Assembly (NCBI RefSeq): GCF_029203305.1
Contig: NC_089466.1
Span: 620,001-684,000, forward strand
Source: Yamadazyma tenuis
Taxonomy: Eukaryota > Ascomycota > Pichiomycetes > Serinales > Debaryomycetaceae
DNA: 64,000 nucleotides
Direction: 5' to 3'
Part shown: piece after piece, positions 35,159 through 43,768 of the stretch
Layout: each line of letters starts with the position of its first letter
Position numbering within the stretch: the first letter of the stretch is position 1
The notes under the pieces: model-generated
What the model was told of the DNA's origin: nothing
The model's input: only the letters and a program-made list of their open reading frames with translations
Database searches by the model: none
Translations under genes and position numbers: made by a program

Positions 35159-37198
35159 ATGGCTTCTATGTTGAGTACGTCTGTGGCTACCACGCAGAAT
35201 ATATCACATACTCCAACTGCGTCTCAAATTGCTAGTCTGTATGATAATCAGAACCCCTTTCATGAGCACCTCCAAAATGTTGCTGATAATGTTTCAAATT
35301 CCAACGATAAAACAACAAAATCCCCAGTTCCATTCCTTGATAGGTTGGTGGAAGATGGAGATATCGACAAGTCTCAAATTATCCAATTATTGGTATTAGG
35401 ACAGCCTAAAAATATCACCCAGTACAGTGAACACATTTACAAGCTATTGAGTATACTATATGAGTATGAACATATAACTGGTGATGAATATGAGAAATTG
35501 AATGGAAAGGCCATCAATCTTTTTGACGGGTTACCGATGTATCAAAACTTGAACAATCCCTTGGCGTCCAAATTGTACTTGATTGTGGAGAAGAACTTTG
35601 ATATGTTAATTAAAATCTCCGTCGACGCCCACAATCTTAACTTGTCGACCAGGGCCGTTCGATTTCTCACCGAAGTGATTCTGTCGTTGAATTATTGGGA
35701 AATCTATAATTTGCTAACTTGGAAACCGGCAATTTATCACTTTTTGTGCATCATTCAATTCAACATGAATGAATGTTACTTACGGTTCATCAAGGACTAT
35801 TCCAGCTATAACTTCCGACAGCAATACGTTAGTTTCAACAGAGATAATGTTGGAAAAAGATCAAGACGGATCACAGATGGTCTAGATGACGAAGATGAAG
35901 ACGAAGACGAGGATGAAGACATGTACGATGATAATACGTCTACCAATGAAGATAATGAAAACTACTCATCCGGTTCCAATACTCCTCTTGATGGCAAACA
36001 TATGATGATACAACATTCAGGCTTAAATAGTCAACTATTGAATGCTGATGGTGAACCTGTTGACATGGATGGGGACACATTTATCAACAGTGACTTAAAA
36101 TCATTGGCTCCAAAAGACAGAAAGAGGATAACAATTGAACCCAAACTTGCTCGTAAGATTATTAAGAGAGCAAATACTAGGATTTCAACCAAGTCCTCTA
36201 ATTATGATCCAGATGTGGTTCATGAATGTCAATTACCTTCTGCTGACGAACATGGTAAAATGTGTTTAAGAAGGTTTTCCAGAAAGTATGAATTGATACG
36301 TCACCAGGAAACAGTCCATTCGAAGAAGAAGAAGCTTTTCAAGTGTTTTGTTTGTGTGAAACAGAACCCTAGTATTGGGCCAAGAATATTCACCAGACAT
36401 GATACTTTGGCAAAACATATAAGGGTCAATCATAAGATTTCTGGAAAGGAGGCCAAAGCTGAAGTGGCCTTCTCTAAGAAGCACGCAGAAGTGGTCGAGG
36501 AGGGGGATATCACCGTTCATGTGGGACGGAGAAAGACTAAGGTGGACTTTGAGTTAAGAGCACATATGGAGAAGAAGAGGATTAACAAGGATGGCGAGTA
36601 CTATGAGGCTGACTACTCAATGGATGGTGACATGGATGACTCACATGATGGCAACCTCATTGTGGTGGACCAAGAGGATGATATGGACGACGATGTGATG
36701 GATGAGACTGAAACTCACGAAATGTTAACCCCAAATAGGTCTGACAGTCCACCTAAAGACTATACACCGGCTTCAAGTTTTGCAAATACCTCACAACCGG
36801 AGAATTCTACGGCCTCTACTTTACCCCCTATACTCCAGAACCCCAACACGGACACCAATCCCATCCTCAACACGAACCCAAATGTCAACACCAACTCTCA
36901 CGTCACTATCATCCCTGATACCAACACCAATGGTGTAATCAACACGTACACCAATGTTAACATTAATGATAACCAAAAAGCTATCACTAATCTTAACTCG
37001 TTAGCATTTGACGCAGTAACAACATCATCTGTTCCTGTCCCTGGAGTCCATAACTTCCCACAGGAACCTTATAAGGTTCCCCAGTATTACCAACGTCCAC
37101 ACCCAGAATTGTTTGCTCCCCCAACAAAGGCCACACCTGTTCAGACTCAAGCATATCCCCCTGTCTCTCCATCGCAAGATACCCCACGAGGTGACTAG
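35159..37198 (+). CDS. C2H2-type zinc-finger protein, second of a tandem paralogous pair (possibly Rme1-like)
   Basis: The 679-residue product shares with its upstream neighbour the N-terminal helical domain (about 140-225, NLSTRAVRFLTEVILSLNYW) and the paired fingers (about 355-430): C-x11-C..H-x4-H (HECQLPSADEHGKMCLRRFS..LIRHQETVH), then FKCFVCVKQN..LAKHIRVNH. The basic RKIIKRANTR stretch precedes the fingers. Differences are an acidic run at about 241-258 (DDEDEDEDEDED), no Pro/Gln-rich middle, and an Asn/Thr repeat region at about 560-605. The pair diverged outside the fingers and helical domain. The gene is convergent with NPL6, 109 bp apart. Confidence 0.8.
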   Translation: MASMLSTSVATTQNISHTPTASQIASLYDNQNPFHEHLQNVADNVSNSNDKTTKSPVPFLDRLVEDGDIDKSQIIQLLVLGQPKNITQYSEHIYKLLSILYEYEHITGDEYEKLNGKAINLFDGLPMYQNLNNPLASKLYLIVEKNFDMLIKISVDAHNLNLSTRAVRFLTEVILSLNYWEIYNLLTWKPAIYHFLCIIQFNMNECYLRFIKDYSSYNFRQQYVSFNRDNVGKRSRRITDGLDDEDEDEDEDEDMYDDNTSTNEDNENYSSGSNTPLDGKHMMIQHSGLNSQLLNADGEPVDMDGDTFINSDLKSLAPKDRKRITIEPKLARKIIKRANTRISTKSSNYDPDVVHECQLPSADEHGKMCLRRFSRKYELIRHQETVHSKKKKLFKCFVCVKQNPSIGPRIFTRHDTLAKHIRVNHKISGKEAKAEVAFSKKHAEVVEEGDITVHVGRRKTKVDFELRAHMEKKRINKDGEYYEADYSMDGDMDDSHDGNLIVVDQEDDMDDDVMDETETHEMLTPNRSDSPPKDYTPASSFANTSQPENSTASTLPPILQNPNTDTNPILNTNPNVNTNSHVTIIPDTNTNGVINTYTNVNINDNQKAITNLNSLAFDAVTTSSVPVPGVHNFPQEPYKVPQYYQRPHPELFAPPTKATPVQTQAYPPVSPSQDTPRGD

Positions 37199-37307
37199 GA
37201 TATGAAAAAAAACTACTATATAATAGTCTTCAATTCTCCATAGCATCTAAATATTTACACTACATTTGATGTGTTATAAAGCACCAGCTTCAGTTAATTA
37301 TAATATA

Positions 37308-38663
37308 TTACAAAGAGTTTTCGTATCTAATTTGCTCCAATATAGCGGCTTTAACAGTTTCATCTTTGATAGTATCAATTACCAGTTTAGGAATTGAACT
37401 CAATGCAGTGAACTTCTGTCTTATATTGGAGTTTGAAAATTTGGTATCGAAGGTGAGAGTTTCAGATTCTCCAATTTTGCTAATCTTATACTTCGAAGGC
37501 TGGGTCCCAGAAGGAACAAAAGTATGTCCCGTGTAGGTGTCTTTGAATCCGCTGAAAGCTTCACTTCTCCCTTCCAAAAAACGAGCATTCAATTCACGAG
37601 TTTGCATGGCAATTTGATACATCCAGGTGGGATCTGATTGATAACTGACCAAAGCGGCACCAGATAATTGCAGTGGTTGGTTGGTAGAGGTTGCATCATA
37701 ACCAGCACTTTTACTCATGTTGTAGTTATAAAGTTCGGTAGGATCAGCATATTCACCTTCCACATCACCATTGTCTCTTGCTTGCTGTTCCCAGAAATCA
37801 TCAAGCACCTTTCTACCATTATCCAAGATCTTGGCTCCAAATTCTCTATAGATTGACCTTGCAGTCACCAAATTTACAGACCGACCTTTATAGGAGTTTG
37901 GAATGATATTCCTGTCAATCAAGTCCATCTTCTCTTCGTTGGTACAAACCTTTTTAAACAATCTGGTGTGGGTTTTGAACAACAAGTATGAATCTCTGAA
38001 CCCAACCAATCTAGCAGGTTCTGTAGAGATCATATATTTCCTGTCGCCTTGACCCAAAACTGTGAATGTTTTATTTATGAACCTTCTTCCTCCAAGTAAG
38101 TTACCATCGATATCGATCTTTTCGATTGCCTTGGGATCTTCATCATCTACCACGATTTCGTCATTGGTAACGCGTAACAAGTTGCCCTCTTCATCGTAGT
38201 AAACTCCATCTTCTGCCAACGTTAACTTGGTTCTCTTTCTTCCTCTTTTCTTGGGAGCCGGTTTCTTGATCTTAATCTTTGGTCCTACTTTGGGCTTGGG
38301 TTGTCCTTCCTGATTTTCTTCTTCATCGTTGTCTCTCGCATACTCTTCTTTTTCATCATCTTCTTCCTCTTTGTCATCTTCCTCGTCATCTTCCTCGTCG
38401 TCATCGTCGTCGTCAGAATCTTTAGATTTGACACTCAGAATATCTCTTTTCCGTTTGGCAGGCTTAACATCTTCTTCATCGTTTAGTATAGAATCATCAG
38501 GGTCTTCATCCTGTCCTGGTTCACTGTACTCGTCATCATCAGCAGGTTCGGGATCTAAATCCAAACCAGAAAGATCTGCTTTCCTCGCAGCAGTTCTTCT
38601 TCTGCTCTGAGGAGACGCCGTTGGTGAAGAAATATTGCTTCTAGTGCTACGCTTTGTTGGCAT
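37308..38663 (-). CDS. NPL6: RSC chromatin-remodelling complex subunit Npl6/Rsc7
   Basis: The 451-residue product matches the Rsc7/Swp82 family, accessory subunits of RSC and SWI/SNF. The N-terminal third is acidic and low complexity (about 80-120, runs of Asp/Glu) and ends in a basic stretch, KKPAPKKRGRKRTK. The conserved domain (about 150-390) includes VYYDEEGNLLRVTNDE, GRRFINKTFTVLGQGDRKYMIST, ARLVGFRDSYLLF, NLVTARSIYREFGAKIL and the QIAMQTRELNARFLEGR block. Rsc7 (435 residues in S. cerevisiae) is a better length match than Swp82 (623). A 166-bp gap separates its start from the YTA12 stop. Confidence 0.9.
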   Translation of the reverse strand: MPTKRSTRSNISSPTASPQSRRRTAARKADLSGLDLDPEPADDDEYSEPGQDEDPDDSILNDEEDVKPAKRKRDILSVKSKDSDDDDDDEEDDEEDDKEEEDDEKEEYARDNDEEENQEGQPKPKVGPKIKIKKPAPKKRGRKRTKLTLAEDGVYYDEEGNLLRVTNDEIVVDDEDPKAIEKIDIDGNLLGGRRFINKTFTVLGQGDRKYMISTEPARLVGFRDSYLLFKTHTRLFKKVCTNEEKMDLIDRNIIPNSYKGRSVNLVTARSIYREFGAKILDNGRKVLDDFWEQQARDNGDVEGEYADPTELYNYNMSKSAGYDATSTNQPLQLSGAALVSYQSDPTWMYQIAMQTRELNARFLEGRSEAFSGFKDTYTGHTFVPSGTQPSKYKISKIGESETLTFDTKFSNSNIRQKFTALSSIPKLVIDTIKDETVKAAILEQIRYENSL

Positions 38664-38829
38664 TATTCAGTTCAGTTGAGTTGAGGTGAATTGTACTCGC
38701 GTTGATTTGTTTTTCGTGAGGGTGCGAGTGCGACGTCCAAGAAAAGGTCGTGCATATTTATCAAGTACAGTTCATGTTACTTTATTTACAAGGATTAGAT
38801 ATATGGGTTTATATACGGTTCATTCATGC

Positions 38830-41742
38830 TTATGCATTAGCAGGTTCATCTGGTTGTTGCAAGTCTTGGTATGGTGGCTTGCTGTCGAGGTACTTATCAA
38901 AAGCATCGTTGTTTTCTGGAAATGGTCTCTTTCCGAGAAGCCTAATCATGTCTTGTCTGGTAATGAACTCTTTCCTCAATAATTCCAGAGCAACAAGCTC
39001 CACTTCAGTTCTTCTTTCCTGTAACAAGTCCCGGCACTTTTCATAGCATTCGCTGACAATTCTCTCAATTTCTTCATCGATAATTTTGTTGGTCTCATCA
39101 CTAAATGGTTTGGTCAAATTATCTTGCGACCGAGTATCAGCATAATTGACCATTCCAATTGCAGGAGACATACCGTATCTCAATACCATTGACTGGGCAA
39201 TCTGGGTGACCTTCTTGAAATCATCATGAGCTCCGCCAGTAACTGATTTGAAAAACAATTCTTCGGAAACACGGCCTCCCAAAGTCATAATCATTCTGTC
39301 AACCAATTGCTTGGTATTCAAAAGATACTGGTCTGGAGGTAAGTATTGAGCGTATCCCAAAGTACCTTGGCCTCTTGGAACAATAGAAACCTTTAATAAA
39401 GGATTAGCATATCTCAAGTACCAACCGCAAATGGCATGTCCAGCTTCGTGGTATGCCACAATCTTTTTCTCTTCTGGAAGTAATACCTTAGACTTCTTCT
39501 CGATTCCACCAATGACTCTTTCAATGGCCAACTCAAAGTGCTTCAAGTCCACTGAAGTTTGATTATATCTGGCAGCAATTAAGGCAGCTTCATTACACAC
39601 ATTTGCAATATCTGCACCAGAGAACCCAGGAGTCAAAGCTGCCAATCTTCCAGATAAGTCATGGTCAACGTTTTCTCTCAACTTGATCTTCTTCAAATGG
39701 ACATCAAAGATATCCTTACGATCACTCAATTCGGGGTTATCAATAGTAATATGTCTGTCAAATCTTCCTGGTCTTGTTAAAGCCTTATCCAAAATGTCTA
39801 CCCTGTTGGTACCAGCTAAAACCACAACATGGTCGGAGGTATCAAAACCATCCATTTCAACCAATAACTGATTCAAGGTTGTTTCTCTTTCATCATTAGC
39901 ACCATTAGCATTCCCTTTAGTTCTAGCTTTACCAATAGCGTCGATTTCATCAACAAAAACAATAGAAGGAGCGTTTTCTCGTGCCATTTTAAATAAATCA
40001 CGGACTCTGGAAGCACCAACACCAACGAACATTTCTACGAATTCTGAACCAGAGACTGAATAGAATGGAACATCTGCTTCGCCAGCAGTTGCCTTTGCAA
40101 GCAACGTTTTACCAGTACCTGGAGGTCCAGACAAAATGGCACCTCTGGGAATTTTGGCACCAAGTTTTTCATACTTTTCAGGGCTCTTTAAAAACTTAAC
40201 AAATTCCATGACTTCTTCTTTAGCTTCGTTCATACCAGCCACATCTTTGAACCGAACTTTAATATCAGTTTCTTGATTGAACTTCTTAGCGTTGGACTTT
40301 GCAAATCCTAATGGTCCTCCCATTCCTCCCATATTACTGGCTCTTTTACCCATATAGTAGATTATGGATAACAAGAGAATAGTTGGAACAAAATTGATCA
40401 AGAATTTGGCGGTGGAACCCAGAGTCGTATAAACAACTGGTATTCTGGCTGATTGGTCAATATTCAATTGATCTTGAACTTGTTTCAAGGCATTTTCAAA
40501 TGACTCAACCGACCCAATAGTGAAATAGTATTCTGCGGAGCGTTCACCCTTTGCAGAATCATGTAAAACAATGGTTACAGTCTTGTTATTCACCACCAAC
40601 AATCTACTGACCAATCCTTTTTCCAAGAAATCTGTGGTAAACTTCTGGAAGGTAACTTCCACAAAGCGTTCCGAGTATACTCTGGCCCATAAGTATCCTA
40701 ATACAACCACCACGAATCCTATATTGAACAACCGACCGGGGGTGAGGTCAATCTCAAATGCAAAAGGAGGTTTGTTGTTATCCTTCTTTTTGTTGTTCTG
40801 CTGCTTTTCACTAGTGGAATTGTTGTTGGGTGATGAACTCTTTGTTGACCCTTCTTTATTACCGCTCTCACGGTTGAAAAAATTACCTAAAGATAATTTT
40901 TCAACCGTGTCGTTGATCTGCTCAGAGACAGCTTCAATTCCGATTTGAAACCCGTTATATTCCCGAGGAGAAATGGGGCAACGGTTGACTTCACCTTCTT
41001 TAGGGAATGGAATGTCCATCAACAATTTAAAGATATCAAACCAATTGGTCACTAGATCTTCGCTCAAACTCAATTCCTGGGCTACCGACAGAATTGGACT
41101 TGAGAGATCTTCAAAGTCCTCCACGTCCAAGAAACTGTACAACATCAATTGCACCTTGGAGTCTTCAATCTTGATATCCTGTAAAAACGTATATCCGTTA
41201 GACAAATCATAGCAGATGTGATAATAGTACAAAATGTCTTCCCTGGTCAAAGGTGTCACCTCGGGATGAGCCTCCTTGAATTCGGCAACCAAGTTATCCA
41301 ATAGGACATCAGGAGGTGTGAGCTTTGCATTCTTAAAGTTGTCACATTCTCTAAAGAAGGTATCCATGTTGAAATCGAAGTATACCTTTAAAGTCTTAAC
41401 AGAAGTGACATCTAAAGGATCCATACCATTGAAATGAATAGCAGGGGTCTTTATTTTCTCTTCATACGCCAGCATTTTCTCAGTGAGCTTCAAGGTAGCT
41501 ACCTTGCGTTCTTGGGACCTTATGTTGAGGTGGATCTGTATTCTTTCGATCAATCCGGCATTCTTCAACAGTTGTCTCATTTTCTTGAGTGTTTTGATTT
41601 CTTCATCTATTTTGTTTCTGGAATGCTGGTTGAACAAACTCTTTGATATACGGAATGTACGAATGGGCTGTATTCCAAAACCGACCTTCACGGCTCCAGA
41701 AATTGCCCGAGGCGTAAACCTAGGTCTGATTATTTGAAGCAT
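38830..41742 (-). CDS. YTA12: Mitochondrial m-AAA protease subunit Yta12/Rca1
   Basis: The 970-residue product is a matrix-facing inner-membrane FtsH-type protease. A basic mitochondrial presequence (about 1-40) precedes a coiled segment and a helical region up to about 290, then a Ser/Asn/Lys linker. TM1 lies at about 338-356, the intermembrane loop at 360-440 and TM2 at 446-463. The AAA domain has GPPGTGKT (539-546), [10 protein letters not shown] (595-604) and the second region of homology TRPGRFDR. The zinc protease motif HEAGH is at 765-769. The C-terminal sequence ([37 protein letters not shown]) favours Yta12 over Afg3. S. cerevisiae Yta12 is 825 residues; most of the excess is N-terminal. 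Confidence 0.92.
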   Translation of the reverse strand: MLQIIRPRFTPRAISGAVKVGFGIQPIRTFRISKSLFNQHSRNKIDEEIKTLKKMRQLLKNAGLIERIQIHLNIRSQERKVATLKLTEKMLAYEEKIKTPAIHFNGMDPLDVTSVKTLKVYFDFNMDTFFRECDNFKNAKLTPPDVLLDNLVAEFKEAHPEVTPLTREDILYYYHICYDLSNGYTFLQDIKIEDSKVQLMLYSFLDVEDFEDLSSPILSVAQELSLSEDLVTNWFDIFKLLMDIPFPKEGEVNRCPISPREYNGFQIGIEAVSEQINDTVEKLSLGNFFNRESGNKEGSTKSSSPNNNSTSEKQQNNKKKDNNKPPFAFEIDLTPGRLFNIGFVVVVLGYLWARVYSERFVEVTFQKFTTDFLEKGLVSRLLVVNNKTVTIVLHDSAKGERSAEYYFTIGSVESFENALKQVQDQLNIDQSARIPVVYTTLGSTAKFLINFVPTILLLSIIYYMGKRASNMGGMGGPLGFAKSNAKKFNQETDIKVRFKDVAGMNEAKEEVMEFVKFLKSPEKYEKLGAKIPRGAILSGPPGTGKTLLAKATAGEADVPFYSVSGSEFVEMFVGVGASRVRDLFKMARENAPSIVFVDEIDAIGKARTKGNANGANDERETTLNQLLVEMDGFDTSDHVVVLAGTNRVDILDKALTRPGRFDRHITIDNPELSDRKDIFDVHLKKIKLRENVDHDLSGRLAALTPGFSGADIANVCNEAALIAARYNQTSVDLKHFELAIERVIGGIEKKSKVLLPEEKKIVAYHEAGHAICGWYLRYANPLLKVSIVPRGQGTLGYAQYLPPDQYLLNTKQLVDRMIMTLGGRVSEELFFKSVTGGAHDDFKKVTQIAQSMVLRYGMSPAIGMVNYADTRSQDNLTKPFSDETNKIIDEEIERIVSECYEKCRDLLQERRTEVELVALELLRKEFITRQDMIRLLGKRPFPENNDAFDKYLDSKPPYQDLQQPDEPANA

Positions 41743-41898
41743 AGTGAAGTTAAGTGTTTGCCCTCAAAAGCGAAAATTTTGAACAGTTTTCGCACACAAA
41801 TTCGTGTGCCTCCTACAAAACCGCTGGCGCTCAATATTTTGCAGTAATTAAAAACAAATTTACGATTGAGTAAATATATAAAGAAACACTCATCAAGT

Positions 41899-42807
41899 TC
41901 ATCTTGGTTTCACAGAAAACTCCACCACCACCGGACGATGGTCTGAGTATCTATAGCCACGTTCCGTCCACGTGTCCAACACATTGTATTTGTTGACAGA
42001 GGTGTGCGAATTCTCCTTATTAGCATCCTTGGCACACCACACAAAATCAATCACAGTGGACGGATCTTCAGGCTCAAATCCGGTGTATGTAGCCATTTGC
42101 GTATCTTTGACACGGCTCACCTTTCGAGTATCAGAAAGGTCTTGTATGAGAGTTTTATAGGAAGCATCACTGGATTGGGAGTTGAAATCGCCCGAAACAA
42201 ATGTTTCATGGTCATTAGGAATTTGATGTATCCAGTCAAGAATCAACTTGGACGACTTTCCACGAGCCAATTGACTCTTGTGGTCAAAGTGGGTATTGAG
42301 CATATTAATGATTATGCCTGTTTCCTTGTTTTTGAAAGTGGTTATTGTGACAATCCGTACATCGGCTGCACCCCATGCCTTGGAGGGAAGACGAGGCGTG
42401 GGGCTAAGCCACTCAGTAGTGCCGTTTAGTAACTCCCATTGTGATTTTCTGTAGAATATAGGGGCATATTCACCCTTTTTCTTTCCGTTGTCACGACCTA
42501 CTCCAAAATAATCCCAGTCCTTACCATCAGTTAAGTGGTTTAATCCTTCTTCTAAATCCATGAGCTGGTTATGTTTCACTTCTTGCAACCCAATAAGGGT
42601 TGGCAACTTGGAAGTTGCGTGGTGGTGAAGTGTTTGTATCAACTGGACTTTGCGCTCTTTCCATCTGTGTTCATGACAAAACCTCCATTTTGTATCGGTT
42701 CGGACGTTGGAAGAAATTACTTGGAAGTCCAAAGACTGACTCAAGTCCAAAGATACGGGGTAAGAAACAACAAAAGTGATACACAACAAGAGCTTCAACA
42801 CCAACAT
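41899..42807 (-). CDS. Secreted endonuclease/exonuclease/phosphatase-family protein
   Basis: The 302-residue product has the EEP (DNase I-like) fold motifs in order: ISSNVRTD, LIGLQEVKHNQ with the metal-binding Glu, FYRKSQW, NTHFDHKS with a catalytic His, SGDFNSQSS and the closing YSDHRPVVVEF (Asp-His). The sequence starts with a good signal peptide (MLVLKLLLCITFVVSYPVSL), so the protein is probably secreted or vacuolar. I prefer the ATG at 42807; the frame continues 30 codons upstream, but that extension is Cys/His-rich and would bury the signal peptide. The substrate could be nucleic acid, a phosphoinositide or another phosphodiester; similar proteins are common in fungi and bacteria and mostly uncharacterised. 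Confidence 0.85.
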   Translation of the reverse strand: MLVLKLLLCITFVVSYPVSLDLSQSLDFQVISSNVRTDTKWRFCHEHRWKERKVQLIQTLHHHATSKLPTLIGLQEVKHNQLMDLEEGLNHLTDGKDWDYFGVGRDNGKKKGEYAPIFYRKSQWELLNGTTEWLSPTPRLPSKAWGAADVRIVTITTFKNKETGIIINMLNTHFDHKSQLARGKSSKLILDWIHQIPNDHETFVSGDFNSQSSDASYKTLIQDLSDTRKVSRVKDTQMATYTGFEPEDPSTVIDFVWCAKDANKENSHTSVNKYNVLDTWTERGYRYSDHRPVVVEFSVKPR

Positions 42808-43768
42808 GATCCGAAGGTACGCAAGGTGGGATAGCACGCGGGTGATTGTGAGTATATATGGACCACAAAACAAGCCATGGGCGCAAACACAGCCCAAACC
42901 ACATTAAAACATACTCTGTGGTGACTGAAATACTAATTATAAAATTGCTGTAAAAGCATCACCATGTTGGATATGGTAAAGTTTAAAGCTTATTAGCTAT
43001 GGGGTCCAACGTGTAATGGGTGCAAATTAAGCGTTTTTGGTTTGCACACTGTAATCTAAAACGTTTATTTTGACACTGTGACAGACAGCAAGAGTCACTA
43101 AATTGCTCGTTAAACGTTGACAGGAGGCGAGGGTAAAAAATAAACGGGGTGCCTTAGGAATAAATGCGCTAAGCAGGTTTGAATGCGAGGCTGCCAGCAG
43201 GAGCCCCGGTATTTATATTAAACTTCGGACCTATTTACTTTTGACATGGCCCCAGCCTTACGGTACTGTGCCTTTGCCTCGTTGTAAACTAGTGCTTTGC
43301 CGATTCACCCGGTAGACCTGGAGCACAAAAGAATGAAGTCAACTCGTTCACAAATGCAAAGCGTAATTCAACTCTCGGGTTGGTCTAAATATTGTTCATG
43401 CTACTAGTTGGCGTATTTACTAGTTTGACAGTTTCACAATAGGGTGTTGCTTCAAAGCTGGTGTGTGGCCCTGGCCTCATCGCAGTCTGGCCCTGGCTGC
43501 GTTGCAGTCTTGCCCTGACCCCATCTCAGTCATCTGTCAAAGTGACAGAAAAGCGCTTAAGCCATGGCATTCTATCAAGTTGTCGGGAATTTCCCACCCC
43601 GTTCCGTGCAGGCTGTTCCTTTATGATGTACAGCTTCTGGTGCTTTTCTTGAGGATTTCCATCCATTTTACTGCCGGTCCCGAAAGTTGCGAAATGTTAA
43701 ATATCCTCGCTTTACGACCGGCGATTTTGCAGGACCGATGATAATTTAAAATAGAATAACCTGTTTTC
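42808..43768. other. Long divergent intergenic region (EEP gene / LCAT-like gene)
   Basis: These 961 bp lie between divergent starts and hold no credible gene. The notable features are three tandem 22-bp units at 43466-43531 and a short inverted repeat GTGCAAA/TTTGCAC at 43020-43047. The region probably contains both promoters. Confidence 0.5.
43466..43531. repeat. Three tandem 22-bp repeats
   Basis: Units at 43466-43487, 43488-43509 and 43510-43531 share the frame TGGCCCTGGC..CGCAGTC. Units 1 and 2 are more alike; unit 3 is more diverged (TTGCCCTGAC..CTCAGTC). It lies 238-303 bp upstream of the LCAT-like gene and is more GC-rich than its surroundings. Confidence 0.8.

Noticed and set aside
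38329..38610. Serine-rich frame opposite NPL6
   Set aside because: It is the antisense of the acidic Asp/Glu repeat (GAT/GAA read as ATC/TTC), a known artefact.
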